A DNA stretch of 64,000 bases, taken from Brachionus plicatilis (taxonomy: Eukaryota; Rotifera; Eurotatoria; Ploima; Brachionidae). The stretch is from the NCBI GenBank assembly GCA_010279815.1, contig QEOQ01000041.1:623048-687047 (forward strand), read 5' to 3'. The translations under genes were made by a program, and so were the position numbers. The notes under the pieces were generated by a model. That model was not told the origin of the DNA, did no database searches, and was given only the letters and a program-made list of their open reading frames with translations. The stretch's first letter is position 1; the number at the start of each line of letters is the position of its first letter. Shown piece after piece: positions 24,681-34,425 of this stretch.

Positions 24681-27600
24681 TCAAACAAAGAGACACTTTT
24701 CCATTAAATCTAAACTTTCTTTTAAATGTGGCCTATTGACATCCAGCCAGTGATTGGGTATGAATGGAAATCCAGTCGTTGATCCAACTATTCCAAGCAC
24801 ATCCAAGAGATGCGAAAAATCGGCCGAGTGAAACACTTGTTGTAGCTCGTACCGGAACGGTATCAGAGGAATTCCGGGCCTGTATGCATAGTAATAATTA
24901 GTCAACTTAACTTGAAATTCCATCGAAGAATTAGTGATTTTTGGATTTTTTGAGCCAGGCACTAACATAAAGTGGTTGGCATCATTGGCATTTTTGTCCA
25001 TTTTCATTGTTTTTTTGCACACATAGATCTTCAAGCTCTTTAAAATGTTGAGGAACCAGAATAGAGCGTTGCGGGTTCGCTTCGATTTAGTGCACAATCT
25101 TTTTGTTAGATATTTAGTATAAGCTTCTTTTAGAGCCTTGCGGAATTCTTCTGTATTGCATGCTTGACGAAGGCGGATGCACTCATTGCTTTTGAAAAAC
25201 TCATTTTTCATCGGTCCCAAGCTCAAATTGATGCCTTTGGAAAAACTGTTTCCACTCAAGTATGAGTCATTTAGCTCGTTAAGATACTTAATCTTGTCAT
25301 CCATGGAAAATTTCATATTCAAAAGACAATTGTAGATTTGCCACGAGCTGACAGAAAAACTTTTGGGTGAGTCAAAAGACTTTGAAGGGAACAAGTCGAC
25401 CAAATAGACAATTATTTTGTTTAGTACGCCAGTGTCAAATACGTCACAGGTGCCATCTCTTTTTGGCAATTTTGGCTGTTGACTTTTGAATTCTTTCATT
25501 GATTTAATGCAATATAAAAATTCATTTTCGATCAAAACTTGCATTTCTCTGTTCAACTCAGTCATGCTTGGGAAGTTCAGGGTGTCCACGTTTTCGAATG
25601 TTTCACCATGATCCATTTCATCAGCTGTGTGGGCATTTTCTTCTGTATCTTTCGAGTTGTCCGGCGGTGATTCACTTGGCGAAGATGTGTCCTTGGATCT
25701 AAGCGAGGACATGGACGATGTGTATGTGGAATTTTTGGAAAGCGAAAAAGAGTTTGAGTCCGAGTCAGCAAAAAAATCCGAATTGCTCAACACTTCCGAA
25801 ATTTTCCTCTTCTTACTTCGCACAAATTCATTTTCGGCATTTAATTTTTCATTGCCATAGTTTATATTAAACAAAATTTTGTTGGCAAAGTGTGGCCTTT
25901 TCTTGCACAATCTTTTGATGCCACTTAGCAAATTGGACACAATGGTTTTGGTGTGCTGGTCAAGTGAGTGAAAGTTGTCCAAAGTGGCTATGTTGGCCAG
26001 AGCCAGCGCAAAGTTCATGTGAAACAAGTATTCGTGTTTTTTTGTCTCGCACATCAACGAGTCCAGCAAATCGATGACACATCGGTTCAGACTTGGATCG
26101 TTGTGCACAAACTGGGCCAGAACATCTTTGAGAATGTGTGACGTGTGCGTATTGGCATACAAGTTGTAAATGTCATATGGATTAAAGCTTGAGTATAAAA
26201 GGCTACTGGAAACAATGCTGGAAGAATTTTTGGTCGCATTTGTGTCACTGAGCATCCCGTCAGACTCTCTTTCTTGTTCTTTGTTTATTATGTCGCGGAT
26301 TAGTTCATGGCTGCGCTTGATGGTGCTCAAGAAAATTTGGTTTGTCATTAGTATTGACTTGACCAGAGAATTGGAGTACACATGCTGATTGTAGCAGTAA
26401 AATCTCATTACAAGAGGAAAAAGTTGCTTAAGCTCATCGAAATGCAAGAGTTCATTTAGGAAAAACAAAAAATTGGCCAAGTCTGTGTTGAAAATTTTGA
26501 AGGTGCTGACCAAATCTATGTAGTGGCTTAAATAGTTCAATAGCTCATTGAGGCAACTGATGCTTGTAGACAACATCTTAAGGCTGTTTACATTGGTAAC
26601 TTTGCTGAATTGTTGCCCACTCATTTCCTTGTCCGAATGAATAAATTTTTTCAATTTAAATAAACGCAGTAAATTAGTATTTTTTAAATTAGAGTCAAAT
26701 ATCAATTGTTCAAAGCTTTCCAATATTAAAAAAGTGATGTAAGCAAACAGATCGTAGTTGATTAGGCTTTTTTTTATTTTGTTCTCTTCTTCTCTTTGGC
26801 CGACATTTTCTTCATTCAATTTCTCTAATTCTTTTAGAATAAAATTTTTAACTAAAAATTTAATAAGCCACAAAAAATAGGACAAATCAAAATAAACATA
26901 CAGATCAAGCGGTTTGCTCAGCAGCCGAACCATTTGTTCGACCATGTTCGAAAAAGATTCGGATTTGGAAAATTGTTTGGCAAATTTGCTCAATTTTTTC
27001 TGCATTAGCTGCCAATCGGTCTTAGTTTGATTAGTTTGAAGTTGCTGCAGCGAGCCAGAAGATGCCGAGCTGATGGATGGCGAGTCAGATCGATCCGGGT
27101 TTGGCACGGCTCGCACAGTCACTTCGCAGAATAGAAGCGACATTATTTGAGCTATCAGAGAGTAGCACACAAAAGCTCGCTGGTCAAATTTTTTATTTTC
27201 CAAAAAGCTTTTGTTTATGGCCGGCAAATTGGACAGCTGCAGCAAGAAAGGTTCCAAATTGGCTTCCAATAAAAGATTAACAATCAACGCATGGTTTGTC
27301 TCACTTGTGTCCACACTCAAGTTTCGCATTAGCGCCAAATTGAGCACCAAACTGTCAAACAGAATGTTGTTCAGAAGCTTAAAGTATTTTAGATGGACCA
27401 GGTTTGGATGAGCTGATTTTTGAGCATGGAAAGTGGAGCTTATGGACTTGTAGTAGTCGATTATGTTGGTCAAAGATTGGCCGATTAAAGAAAACATTTC
27501 CGATTTAATCAAATTTTCTTTAAAAAATCTAATATTTGTATCATTCAGCACGGAAATATCATTTTGTTGAAAATTCTCATCTTTTAGCAGTGAAATTTCA

Positions 27601-28025
27601 TGAATAAAATCAGGTGTCTCCAGGTTGCTAAAACCGGGCTTCACCACTAATTCAAACCGGTGCAAAATTGGCAGCAAAAAGTTGTGGTTTATGGACAAAA
27701 ATTCCAATGGTGAAGTTAAGTTGGTGATTAATCGGAGCGATTCATTGTAAGTCTTGACCAGTTTTATTGCTGAGATGAGCTCTTTTTGATTATCGAGCAA
27801 TTGGACAGTTTCTGTCAAAAATTTATCTTTTTGAGAATTGAGTTTTTTCAAAATAAATGAATGGAAAGGTACTAATTGACTCGAAATGCCGAGTTTGAAT
27901 AGAATTCGGCGGATTTTTCTCTCGTCACGGTCGAACTCTTCCTCACGGAGCAGTGAATCATTAATTTTTTCAAAATAATCAAGCAGGCCACTCAGATTCA
28001 ATTTAAAATGGCTGTTCGATTCCAT
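24681..28025 (-). CDS. timeless: TIMELESS homologue, copy 1 (single exon, 1114 aa)
   Basis: An uninterrupted frame of 1114 codons in an otherwise intron-dense region. The N-terminal region (about 10-330) follows the TIMELESS domain: EEEFDRDERKIRRILFKLGI, LRLITNLTSP, NLSVDTSETNHALIVNLLLE and the long helical block after it. Around 615-720 the motif series LAQFVHNDPSLNRCVIDLLD, then HEYLFHMNFALALANI, matches the conserved second half. The end, PGIPLIPFRYELQQVF then LLDVLGI and FPFIPNHWLDVNRPHL, corresponds to the PLVP...LLxxLG...F.RIP region of human TIMELESS. An acidic Ser-rich linker (about 740-830) separates the halves. TIMELESS with TIPIN protects replication forks; insect relatives act in the clock, and sequence alone does not decide between these roles. 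AATAAA lies 69 bases past the stop (24607-24612, minus strand). A second copy lies at 60804-64000 in opposite orientation. Confidence 0.88.
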   Translation of the reverse strand: MESNSHFKLNLSGLLDYFEKINDSLLREEEFDRDERKIRRILFKLGISSQLVPFHSFILKKLNSQKDKFLTETVQLLDNQKELISAIKLVKTYNESLRLITNLTSPLEFLSINHNFLLPILHRFELVVKPGFSNLETPDFIHEISLLKDENFQQNDISVLNDTNIRFFKENLIKSEMFSLIGQSLTNIIDYYKSISSTFHAQKSAHPNLVHLKYFKLLNNILFDSLVLNLALMRNLSVDTSETNHALIVNLLLEANLEPFLLQLSNLPAINKSFLENKKFDQRAFVCYSLIAQIMSLLFCEVTVRAVPNPDRSDSPSISSASSGSLQQLQTNQTKTDWQLMQKKLSKFAKQFSKSESFSNMVEQMVRLLSKPLDLYVYFDLSYFLWLIKFLVKNFILKELEKLNEENVGQREEENKIKKSLINYDLFAYITFLILESFEQLIFDSNLKNTNLLRLFKLKKFIHSDKEMSGQQFSKVTNVNSLKMLSTSISCLNELLNYLSHYIDLVSTFKIFNTDLANFLFFLNELLHFDELKQLFPLVMRFYCYNQHVYSNSLVKSILMTNQIFLSTIKRSHELIRDIINKEQERESDGMLSDTNATKNSSSIVSSSLLYSSFNPYDIYNLYANTHTSHILKDVLAQFVHNDPSLNRCVIDLLDSLMCETKKHEYLFHMNFALALANIATLDNFHSLDQHTKTIVSNLLSGIKRLCKKRPHFANKILFNINYGNEKLNAENEFVRSKKRKISEVLSNSDFFADSDSNSFSLSKNSTYTSSMSSLRSKDTSSPSESPPDNSKDTEENAHTADEMDHGETFENVDTLNFPSMTELNREMQVLIENEFLYCIKSMKEFKSQQPKLPKRDGTCDVFDTGVLNKIIVYLVDLFPSKSFDSPKSFSVSSWQIYNCLLNMKFSMDDKIKYLNELNDSYLSGNSFSKGINLSLGPMKNEFFKSNECIRLRQACNTEEFRKALKEAYTKYLTKRLCTKSKRTRNALFWFLNILKSLKIYVCKKTMKMDKNANDANHFMLVPGSKNPKITNSSMEFQVKLTNYYYAYRPGIPLIPFRYELQQVFHSADFSHLLDVLGIVGSTTGFPFIPNHWLDVNRPHLKESLDLMEKCLFV

Positions 28026-29947
28026 TTTGGATAAAAGAGTTTAATTTGCACCCTTGGATCCCAAAATGATAAATTAAAATAATCAAAAACAAAAAAATCC
28101 AGAGGGAGTACTTTTGTAACAAAACTTTTGTTTGATGATCAAAATTCTTTGAGTCAGAATAATAAATTTTTGGTGAAAATAGTTTGCAGCATGAATTTTG
28201 CTACATAAATCCATAAAAAGGTAGATTTTAAGCTTAGAATCATAGTTAACTTTACAAATAGCTCAAGAGTTCGAAAATAAGAATCGAACAATCGGTCTTT
28301 TATATCTCATGGCATCGAAATTTTAAAAGCAGAGTAATTCTTAGCGCGTTTGTAATTCTGTAGTAATTTTTTTAATTTGAGTTAATCTCTTTAACTCGTA
28401 AGACTAGAAGCCCCAAGCATTTTTCAGGTTTTTTAAACCAAAATATTTATTTCAAAAAAATTAAACTTATTTCACTGAGTAAAAATTTTTTTTAAAGGAA
28501 GATAAAATCTACATAATTCAAAAAAAATTCATTTTAATTTTAAAAATTTTTTCAAAATATATGAAGATTAGTAGTTTTTTAAATCGATCTGAATAACTCG
28601 TTGATGCTTCTAGTGTTAAGGATATAAAAAAATTGAAGAACTTAAAATCAAAATATTATGAAATATTTAACGGTAAGGATTGAGAATGAAACCATTTAAA
28701 AAAAAAAAACAAAAATTATACATTCTAAGAAATGTAAAAAGCTCATTATCATGGTNNNNNNNNNNNNNNNNNNNNNNNNNNNNNNNNNNNNNNNNNNNNN
28801 NNNNNNNNNNNNNNNNNNNNNNNNNNNNNNNNNNNNNNNNNNNNNNNNNNNNNNNNNNNNNNNNNNNNNNNNNNNNNNNNNNNNNNNNNNNNNNNNNNNN
28901 NAATGACTTGACTTTAATTTTTTTTTTTTTTAAGTCAAGTCAATGACTTAAAAAGAGAGAAAAGAGAACCGAGAAAATTTAAAAAAATAAATAAAGAACC
29001 AGAACAATTTCTTAATTCTTATTAATTTTCCAATATTTAATTGAAAGCCTATTGAAAAAGTCTGTTTAAAATTTGAGAAAAAATTAATAATTAAATAATC
29101 TAAATTAAAATATTTGATTCAGTGTAAATTTTTTTACCATTCATTAAAACCAAAATAATTAGTTTAAAGTCAAGCGAAATTAACTAAAATGGAATTTCGT
29201 GTAAAACTTTACATGGTCAACGACAATGCTCAACTCCTTTAAAAAAAATTTATCTTTGCCTTTTTGCGCTTATCGAGGTGGTAATTTGTAATTTGATTTT
29301 TAGAAAAATAATTTATACTTTCTTTTTAAATCTTTAAGTAGTTACTGATTGAATTTCTTAAGAGAAAACGAATTTTGATAATCTGGTCTGAAAATAATAA
29401 TTTATTCATGTTTTGGCAAGACTATATAGATCTTTGAAAAAAAATTAAAGCGCTCTTATCGTTATTTATTAGCTAAAATAGGGATTTTTAAATATTTTGG
29501 CATTAAGGCCCCAGTTTTAAAATGGAAACTTTCTAATAAATCTATAAACTAAAAATTATTTTTTTTGAAAATAAAACATGACTTTTCAACAAAAATTTCC
29601 ACTCGAAAATCTTTTTTTCTTTAGAGTATTTAACATTCATATTTTTGAAATAAAAAAATAAAGCGAAATAATCTTGAAGAAAGGAACAATATTTGTCGTT
29701 TGGGCCCTACCTTGATGGGTGAACAGATATTTATGTGAACTGGTGACCTGGCATATTCGTGATCTTGAAAACGTATCAAAAAATATTTGTGATCTGCAAG
29801 TCATTATTTCGATTAAAAATAAAATTGACCCAATTTTTATTAATTAGAAAAAATTTTAATTTCAAAGTTAAAATAATAAATAAATCAATTAATTAATTAA
29901 GGAATTATTTTTCTATGACTCTTTTTCTTATTCAACATTAAACCCCA
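28026..29947. other. Non-coding spacer upstream of TIMELESS copy 1, including an assembly gap
   Basis: AT-rich DNA without recognisable exons. Positions 28756-28901 are 146 unknown bases. Immediately after the gap come GACTT-rich sequences of the 18738-19082 MITE family, so the gap probably falls in a repeat. Confidence 0.6.
28756..28901. other. Assembly gap (146 N)
   Basis: Run of N directly visible. Confidence 1.
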
Positions 29948-30058
29948 TTAGCCTTTACATTTTTTTTCTATACCTTTAACAGAACACAATTCACGCAATA
30001 AATCCTCATTGGCACTTTCCAATGATTCAGTCACTTTAGCTTCAGCTTCACTCGAAAC
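29948..30058 (-). other. Candidate orphan terminal exon
   Basis: On the minus strand an AATATTCAG acceptor is followed by 36 codons of well-mixed, acidic composition (VSSEAEAKVTESLESANEDL then LRELCSVKGIEKKCKG) and TAA. It could also splice out at GTATAG. No partner exons were found to its right, where a MITE and an ATT microsatellite lie. It may be a remnant of a gene broken by insertions, or a true last exon whose others are in the gap or were missed. Confidence 0.3.
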
Positions 30059-30189
30059 CTGAATATTTAAAAAGGCATTTTTTCAATTAACAACAATTAT
30101 TTTTTTATTTGATTTTTTTCGATTAATGAGGATAAAATGGGTTTTGTGAAATTCAGTACAAAATGATAAAAATAACAGAAAAAAATGTG

Positions 30190-30470
30190 AAAAAATTGAA
30201 TAACTTTTTTTCTTAATGTTTAAACTTAATTCTGTAAATGCAACTTAGTGCAACATTCAAAGTTGCATCAAATATCAAGGTCTGCTAAATTTGCAGAGTT
30301 TAGCAGAAATTAAATTTCAATATAATCGAGCGTAGGGCATTTTCAGAGATTTTGCACATCATTAGCAGACTTTTACAGTTGATGCAACTTTGAATGTTGC
30401 ATCATTCTGCATTCACAGAATCAATTTTAAACTTTTTGAAAAAAAGTTAATTAATTTTTTTACAATTTGT
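30190..30470. mobile_element. Hairpin MITE with internal GCAACATTCAAAGTTGC palindrome pair
   Basis: The arm at 30250-30271 is perfectly inverted at 30379-30400, and weaker pairing extends outward to about 30195 and 30465. The centre shares GCAGAGTTT and GCAGA motifs and AATAACTTTTTT arms with the element at 60038-60366, so the two are probably related families. Confidence 0.65.
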
Positions 30471-30900
30471 TTTGTTCTTTTGTTCTGAACAATCAACTCT
30501 ATTCACAAAAAAAAGTGCACAAAATTTAGCTCATGAAAAAAAAGATCAAATTTTGGTGATCCAACTTAAAAAAATCACAAGTTTTTGTGAACCTTTATGA
30601 TAAAATTAATATTTTAAATTAAACAATTGTTATTTACCATAAAAGTAAATCAATTCAAAAAAAGAAATAATAATTTCAAGTCTAGTACTAAAAGATCGTC
30701 CACCACAGTATAATTGGACTTAAGAATTTATTTTCTAATATATTCAAATAATGTATCATAATTTTGTTCTTGTCAAACTACGTGTTGTCCTAGGAAATGA
30801 AAATTGATTAAATTAAATTGATTAAACTAAAGTGCTTCTAGCTACCATAGATGTTTTCCTAAAAACACGTATTCACAATCTTGCTTTCCGTAGCTTATAC

Positions 30901-30936
<36 letters not shown>
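30901..30936. repeat. ATT trinucleotide microsatellite
   Basis: Twelve consecutive TAT/ATT units. Confidence 0.92.
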
Positions 30937-30937
<1 letters not shown>

Positions 30938-31130
30938 ACAGTCACCCATCATGCTATTTTTTCATATAAATAAATTATTTGAAAATTTATTGGATTCTCT
31001 AAAAACAGATAGGGCGATTAATATCTCCATAAATTAAAAAAAAACGTGTTCCTAGTTTGAAAAAAGATTAAATCAAATTTTAACATTAATTGTCAAAACC
31101 TCTATTTTTTTTCAAATCTTATTTCGTATA

Positions 31131-31835
31131 TACCGAAAGGCATATGATTATCGCTTCAGTAAAAATAATAGAATTAATCAGTAAATATAATATTTTATTC
31201 AGTAAAAATGATTATCCCATCAGTAAATTTTATTCAGAAAATTATTTTTTAATCAGCAAAATTATAGACATCGAAGAAGCTAGTGTCCATTGTCTCCAGC
31301 TAGTCGAAGATGATTACCTTAGAGGTAAGTGTTCCTGTCTCGCCTTCGCTAAGCAGCATCTATGGAAACATATTCTTGCCGTTTCTGCACAGTTAAAATT
31401 GGCTGACTGCGTTATTCCATTGGTAGCTAAACAGATCCCGATTGGACAGAGATGTGGGTCTGGACGTCCGAAAAATTCTAAAAGAGCACTCATCATACAG
31501 TAATTTCCTGTCAGTTTACTAAAATTCAATAAATTTACTGAATAAATAAATATTTTTGCTATTTCTTTTTAATTAATTTACTGAAATGGATTTATTGATT
31601 TAATAATATTAAAGTAACTGAATATTTAATTATTTTTTTGAAATTATTACTATTTTTTTGAATTATTTTACTGAATAAATTTTACTGCAGACTAAAATAC
31701 TTTTGCTAAGAAAATTCAATAAATTTACTGAATAAATAAATATTTTTGCTATTTCTTTTTAATTAATTTACTGAAGTATATTTACTGATTAAATATACAT
31801 TATTTTACTGACCATATAATATTTTTTCATACCGA
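31131..31835. mobile_element. Element with inverted CAGTAAA/TTTACTG arrays around a SWIM-like fragment
   Basis: The left side has CAGTAAA at 31157, 31179, 31200 and 31221 (spacing about 21 bases) plus two degenerate copies. The right side, 31515-31810, has eight TTTACTG copies in the opposite orientation. Within the right side a 65-bp segment (31521-31585) is repeated exactly at 31711-31775. Near both limits are ACCGAAA and TACCGAAAA-type sequences. The centre holds the decayed coding fragment at 31270-31503. Boundaries are approximate. Confidence 0.5.
31270..31503 (+). pseudogene. Fragment of a SWIM-zinc-finger-like (MULE-type?) protein
   Basis: From about 31270 the open frame becomes less AT-rich and encodes LVEDDYLRGKCSCLAFAKQH followed by LWKHILAV and later GSGRPKNSKRALI, ending in TAA. 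The CxC...xKH layout with a trailing GRPKxxKRAL tail resembles the SWIM zinc finger found in MULE-type transposases and related metazoan proteins. The third metal ligand is Trp where Cys is expected. The upstream part of the frame (31090-31260) is repeat sequence, not protein. It is probably a transposase relic; an exapted small exon cannot be excluded. Confidence 0.5.
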
Positions 31836-33432
31836 AAACCCTTGCAATATTTAGTTTCATATTTTAACAGCTATTTTCTATACCTAAACTGTTAATAATA
31901 AAGTTAAAGAAAAGAAAAAAATTGGGAGATCAAAGTTAACCGAGAAACAAAAGACGGTAAAAAAAGAAATTTAAAGGACTATAATAACTCTTTGATTTAA
32001 AAATATAAAACATTGCCTTTTTATCTATTTCTAATCATATTTAAAAGATTATTTCAAAAAATAATTACAAATTTTTAATTTTAACTCTACATTATAATTC
32101 AGGATCGAATTTTTTTTAAATAAAAACTGATCTTAATTATTTTATTAGATTTTGCGTGCACTAAAACCTAAAAATCAAAAGTTATACTCAATTTTCAGGC
32201 TTAAAGTTGATTTATTTTCAAGGGTTTATATGTATGATTAAGCTTTTAACTTTTTCATTTCTTAATTTGAATTAATAATTCAACTAAATTTATTTTTAAT
32301 TAAAATGTGCTTAATGTTTTTATTAACTCCGTAAATTGAGGCCATAAGCATATAATTTCAAGGCAAATAACAAGAAATAGCAGACAAAAAGAAAACTTTT
32401 TTTCAAATCAAATCGTACCACTCTGAAACAACTTGTTCCCACATGTCGTCAACTCAAAAAAAAAGCAGCTTTAAAGCCAAATATGATGAATTCATCGTTT
32501 CATATAATAATTGAAAAAATAATCGAGTTATTTATTTTTAATTTGAAATTTTGAAATTTTTCTTTTTATTTCTTAAAATAAAAGAAGTTGTCTATAAAAA
32601 TAATGTTATCTGAAGTGGATCTTAAAATGAAACCTATTTATTCCATATTATATTTGCAAAACTCAGATTATTGCTATATCATTTAAACTTAATAATAGAA
32701 AATTGTATTATGATTAGGATCAAGTCGAAAGCTTTATCTAAAAGCTGTATGGCGCGTAAAAACGCTTTCAGAGGCTTGGTCTTCTATTGCGGTTTATATT
32801 ATATTTATTATTATAATTATTATTAATTAAATCATTTAATTAATTAATAACATTTTAATGATAGAGTCTATCATTAAAATTTTAAGGTTCTGCTAATTTC
32901 AAAGCTATTAGAAGAGTTTCTTTTGGTTTTATTAACCGATTCCTTTTGGACATTGAAAATAATGAAATCGAGAATACTAGTATAATGTAATCTCCTATCA
33001 AAAATTTTTGCATTTATGATTTTCCCCATTTAAACATTGTTCATTCTAAACGTTTTCCCAATTTCGTTAACATAATTTTGAAAACTAAATTTCCAATTAC
33101 AATTTGTAAATATCCTCCAAAAATTAAATTATTATCAAGTTCAATAATTTACTTATAAACTTAAAAAATAAATTTCCTTTAAAAAATAAAAACTAATTTA
33201 ACTTAATGTTTGATTAATTTTTTTAAAGCTTGTTTAATGTTTTTGCTCTGCCCTAAAAATATATTAATTTATTTAATGACTAAGTTTTTTAATTTAAAAT
33301 AAAAGAATTATCATGGGTTAGACTTTACTGAAATTATTGATTGAAAAATTACCAGAGTTACCCAAGGAAAGTATTTAGGCAAAAAAGTACAAAAATTTAA
33401 AAAACAAAAATTATTCAGATAGTATTCAGTTA
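31836..33432. other. AT-rich spacer, nothing recognised
   Basis: No exon, RNA gene or defined element could be supported on either strand. Confidence 0.5.
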
Positions 33433-33831
33433 CATTGGGTATTTCAAAAACAACATGCCCCTTAAGGTCGCGACCTAAAACCGAACCATCAGCGGCGCCG
33501 TACCGTACCAGCCGAACCGAATCACCAAATTTTTTTGTTCAAATTTTTTTTACCAATTTTTGTAACCAAATAATTATTTAACCATTGAAATAGAATTATA
33601 TAATCTTAAATTTTATTTTCAATTTTTTTTAATTATTTAAAAAAATTCTATTTCAATGTTTAAATGAATATTTGGTTACAAAAATTGGTAAAAAAAATTT
33701 GAAAAAAAAAATTTCTTTCAAATAATTCAACATTACCGATGGTTCGATACGGTTGGTACGGTTCGGCGTCGTTGATGGTTCGGTTGTAGGTCGCGACCCT
33801 AGGGGGAATGTCGTTTTTCTAATACCCACTG
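33433..33831. mobile_element. Long-hairpin MITE with TA target duplication
   Basis: About 399 bp, nearly a complete imperfect palindrome. Ends are CA(T/G)TGGGTATT and its complement, flanked by TA (33431-33432, 33832-33833). Each arm contains GGTCGCGACCTA, itself a palindrome, then AACCGAACCATCA and a GC-rich block around GTACCGTACC. Arms of about 180 bp pair almost end to end. No coding sequence is present. This resembles mariner-type MITEs. Confidence 0.82.
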
Positions 33832-34425
33832 TATGATCGCATAATATTTAAATTCCGATCCATTTAGAGAATCCTCCTCTCAGAATCCTTCCAGTGTGAA
33901 AAGTGTTCAGGCTTTTTCTAGGACTCAAAAATGTCCATACATTCGCTTACGTACACCTATTTTGCCCTTATTAAACATTTATGTGACTTTTAAACAACTC
34001 TGATTTTACTTACAATTAACTTATGTAACAATGAATTTTGGAGCTTGTTTTTGTTAAAATTTAAATGTTCGATAATTTTGTACTGAATTTCACAATACCT
34101 ATCTTGTGCTTCTTTTTTAAATAAATTCTGGCTAATATTAATATTTTTTCTAGTTAAATTTCAGATAAAAGTCAGCATAGATAAAGATGATGTAATCTTA
34201 GAAATTGTCACAAGTCTTGTGAGAATGAGTATTTATCTTAAATTTCAAAATTTTATTTAGATAATAATTATATTAATTAATTAGATTTCAATTTTTTTAT
34301 TTATTTTATATAAAAAATTTTCAAGTCATAATTTTTTTTTTATAATGTGAAAGTTGAGCCTTGAAAAAACTAAGCTTTAAAAAAATGGTATAATATTGAT
34401 TCAAATTTTAATATTTTTTAGAAAA
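33832..34425. other. Region upstream of the lectin gene
   Basis: Contains a lone terminus (33983-34002) of the hAT-type MITE family seen at 18738-19082. Otherwise it is AT-rich, ending in a TTTTTTAG acceptor directly before the lectin gene ATG. Confidence 0.55.

Noticed and set aside
26170..27411. Plus-strand open frames opposite TIMELESS copy 1
   Set aside because: Shadows of the minus-strand gene; the same shadow peptides recur antisense to copy 2, as expected for paralogues.
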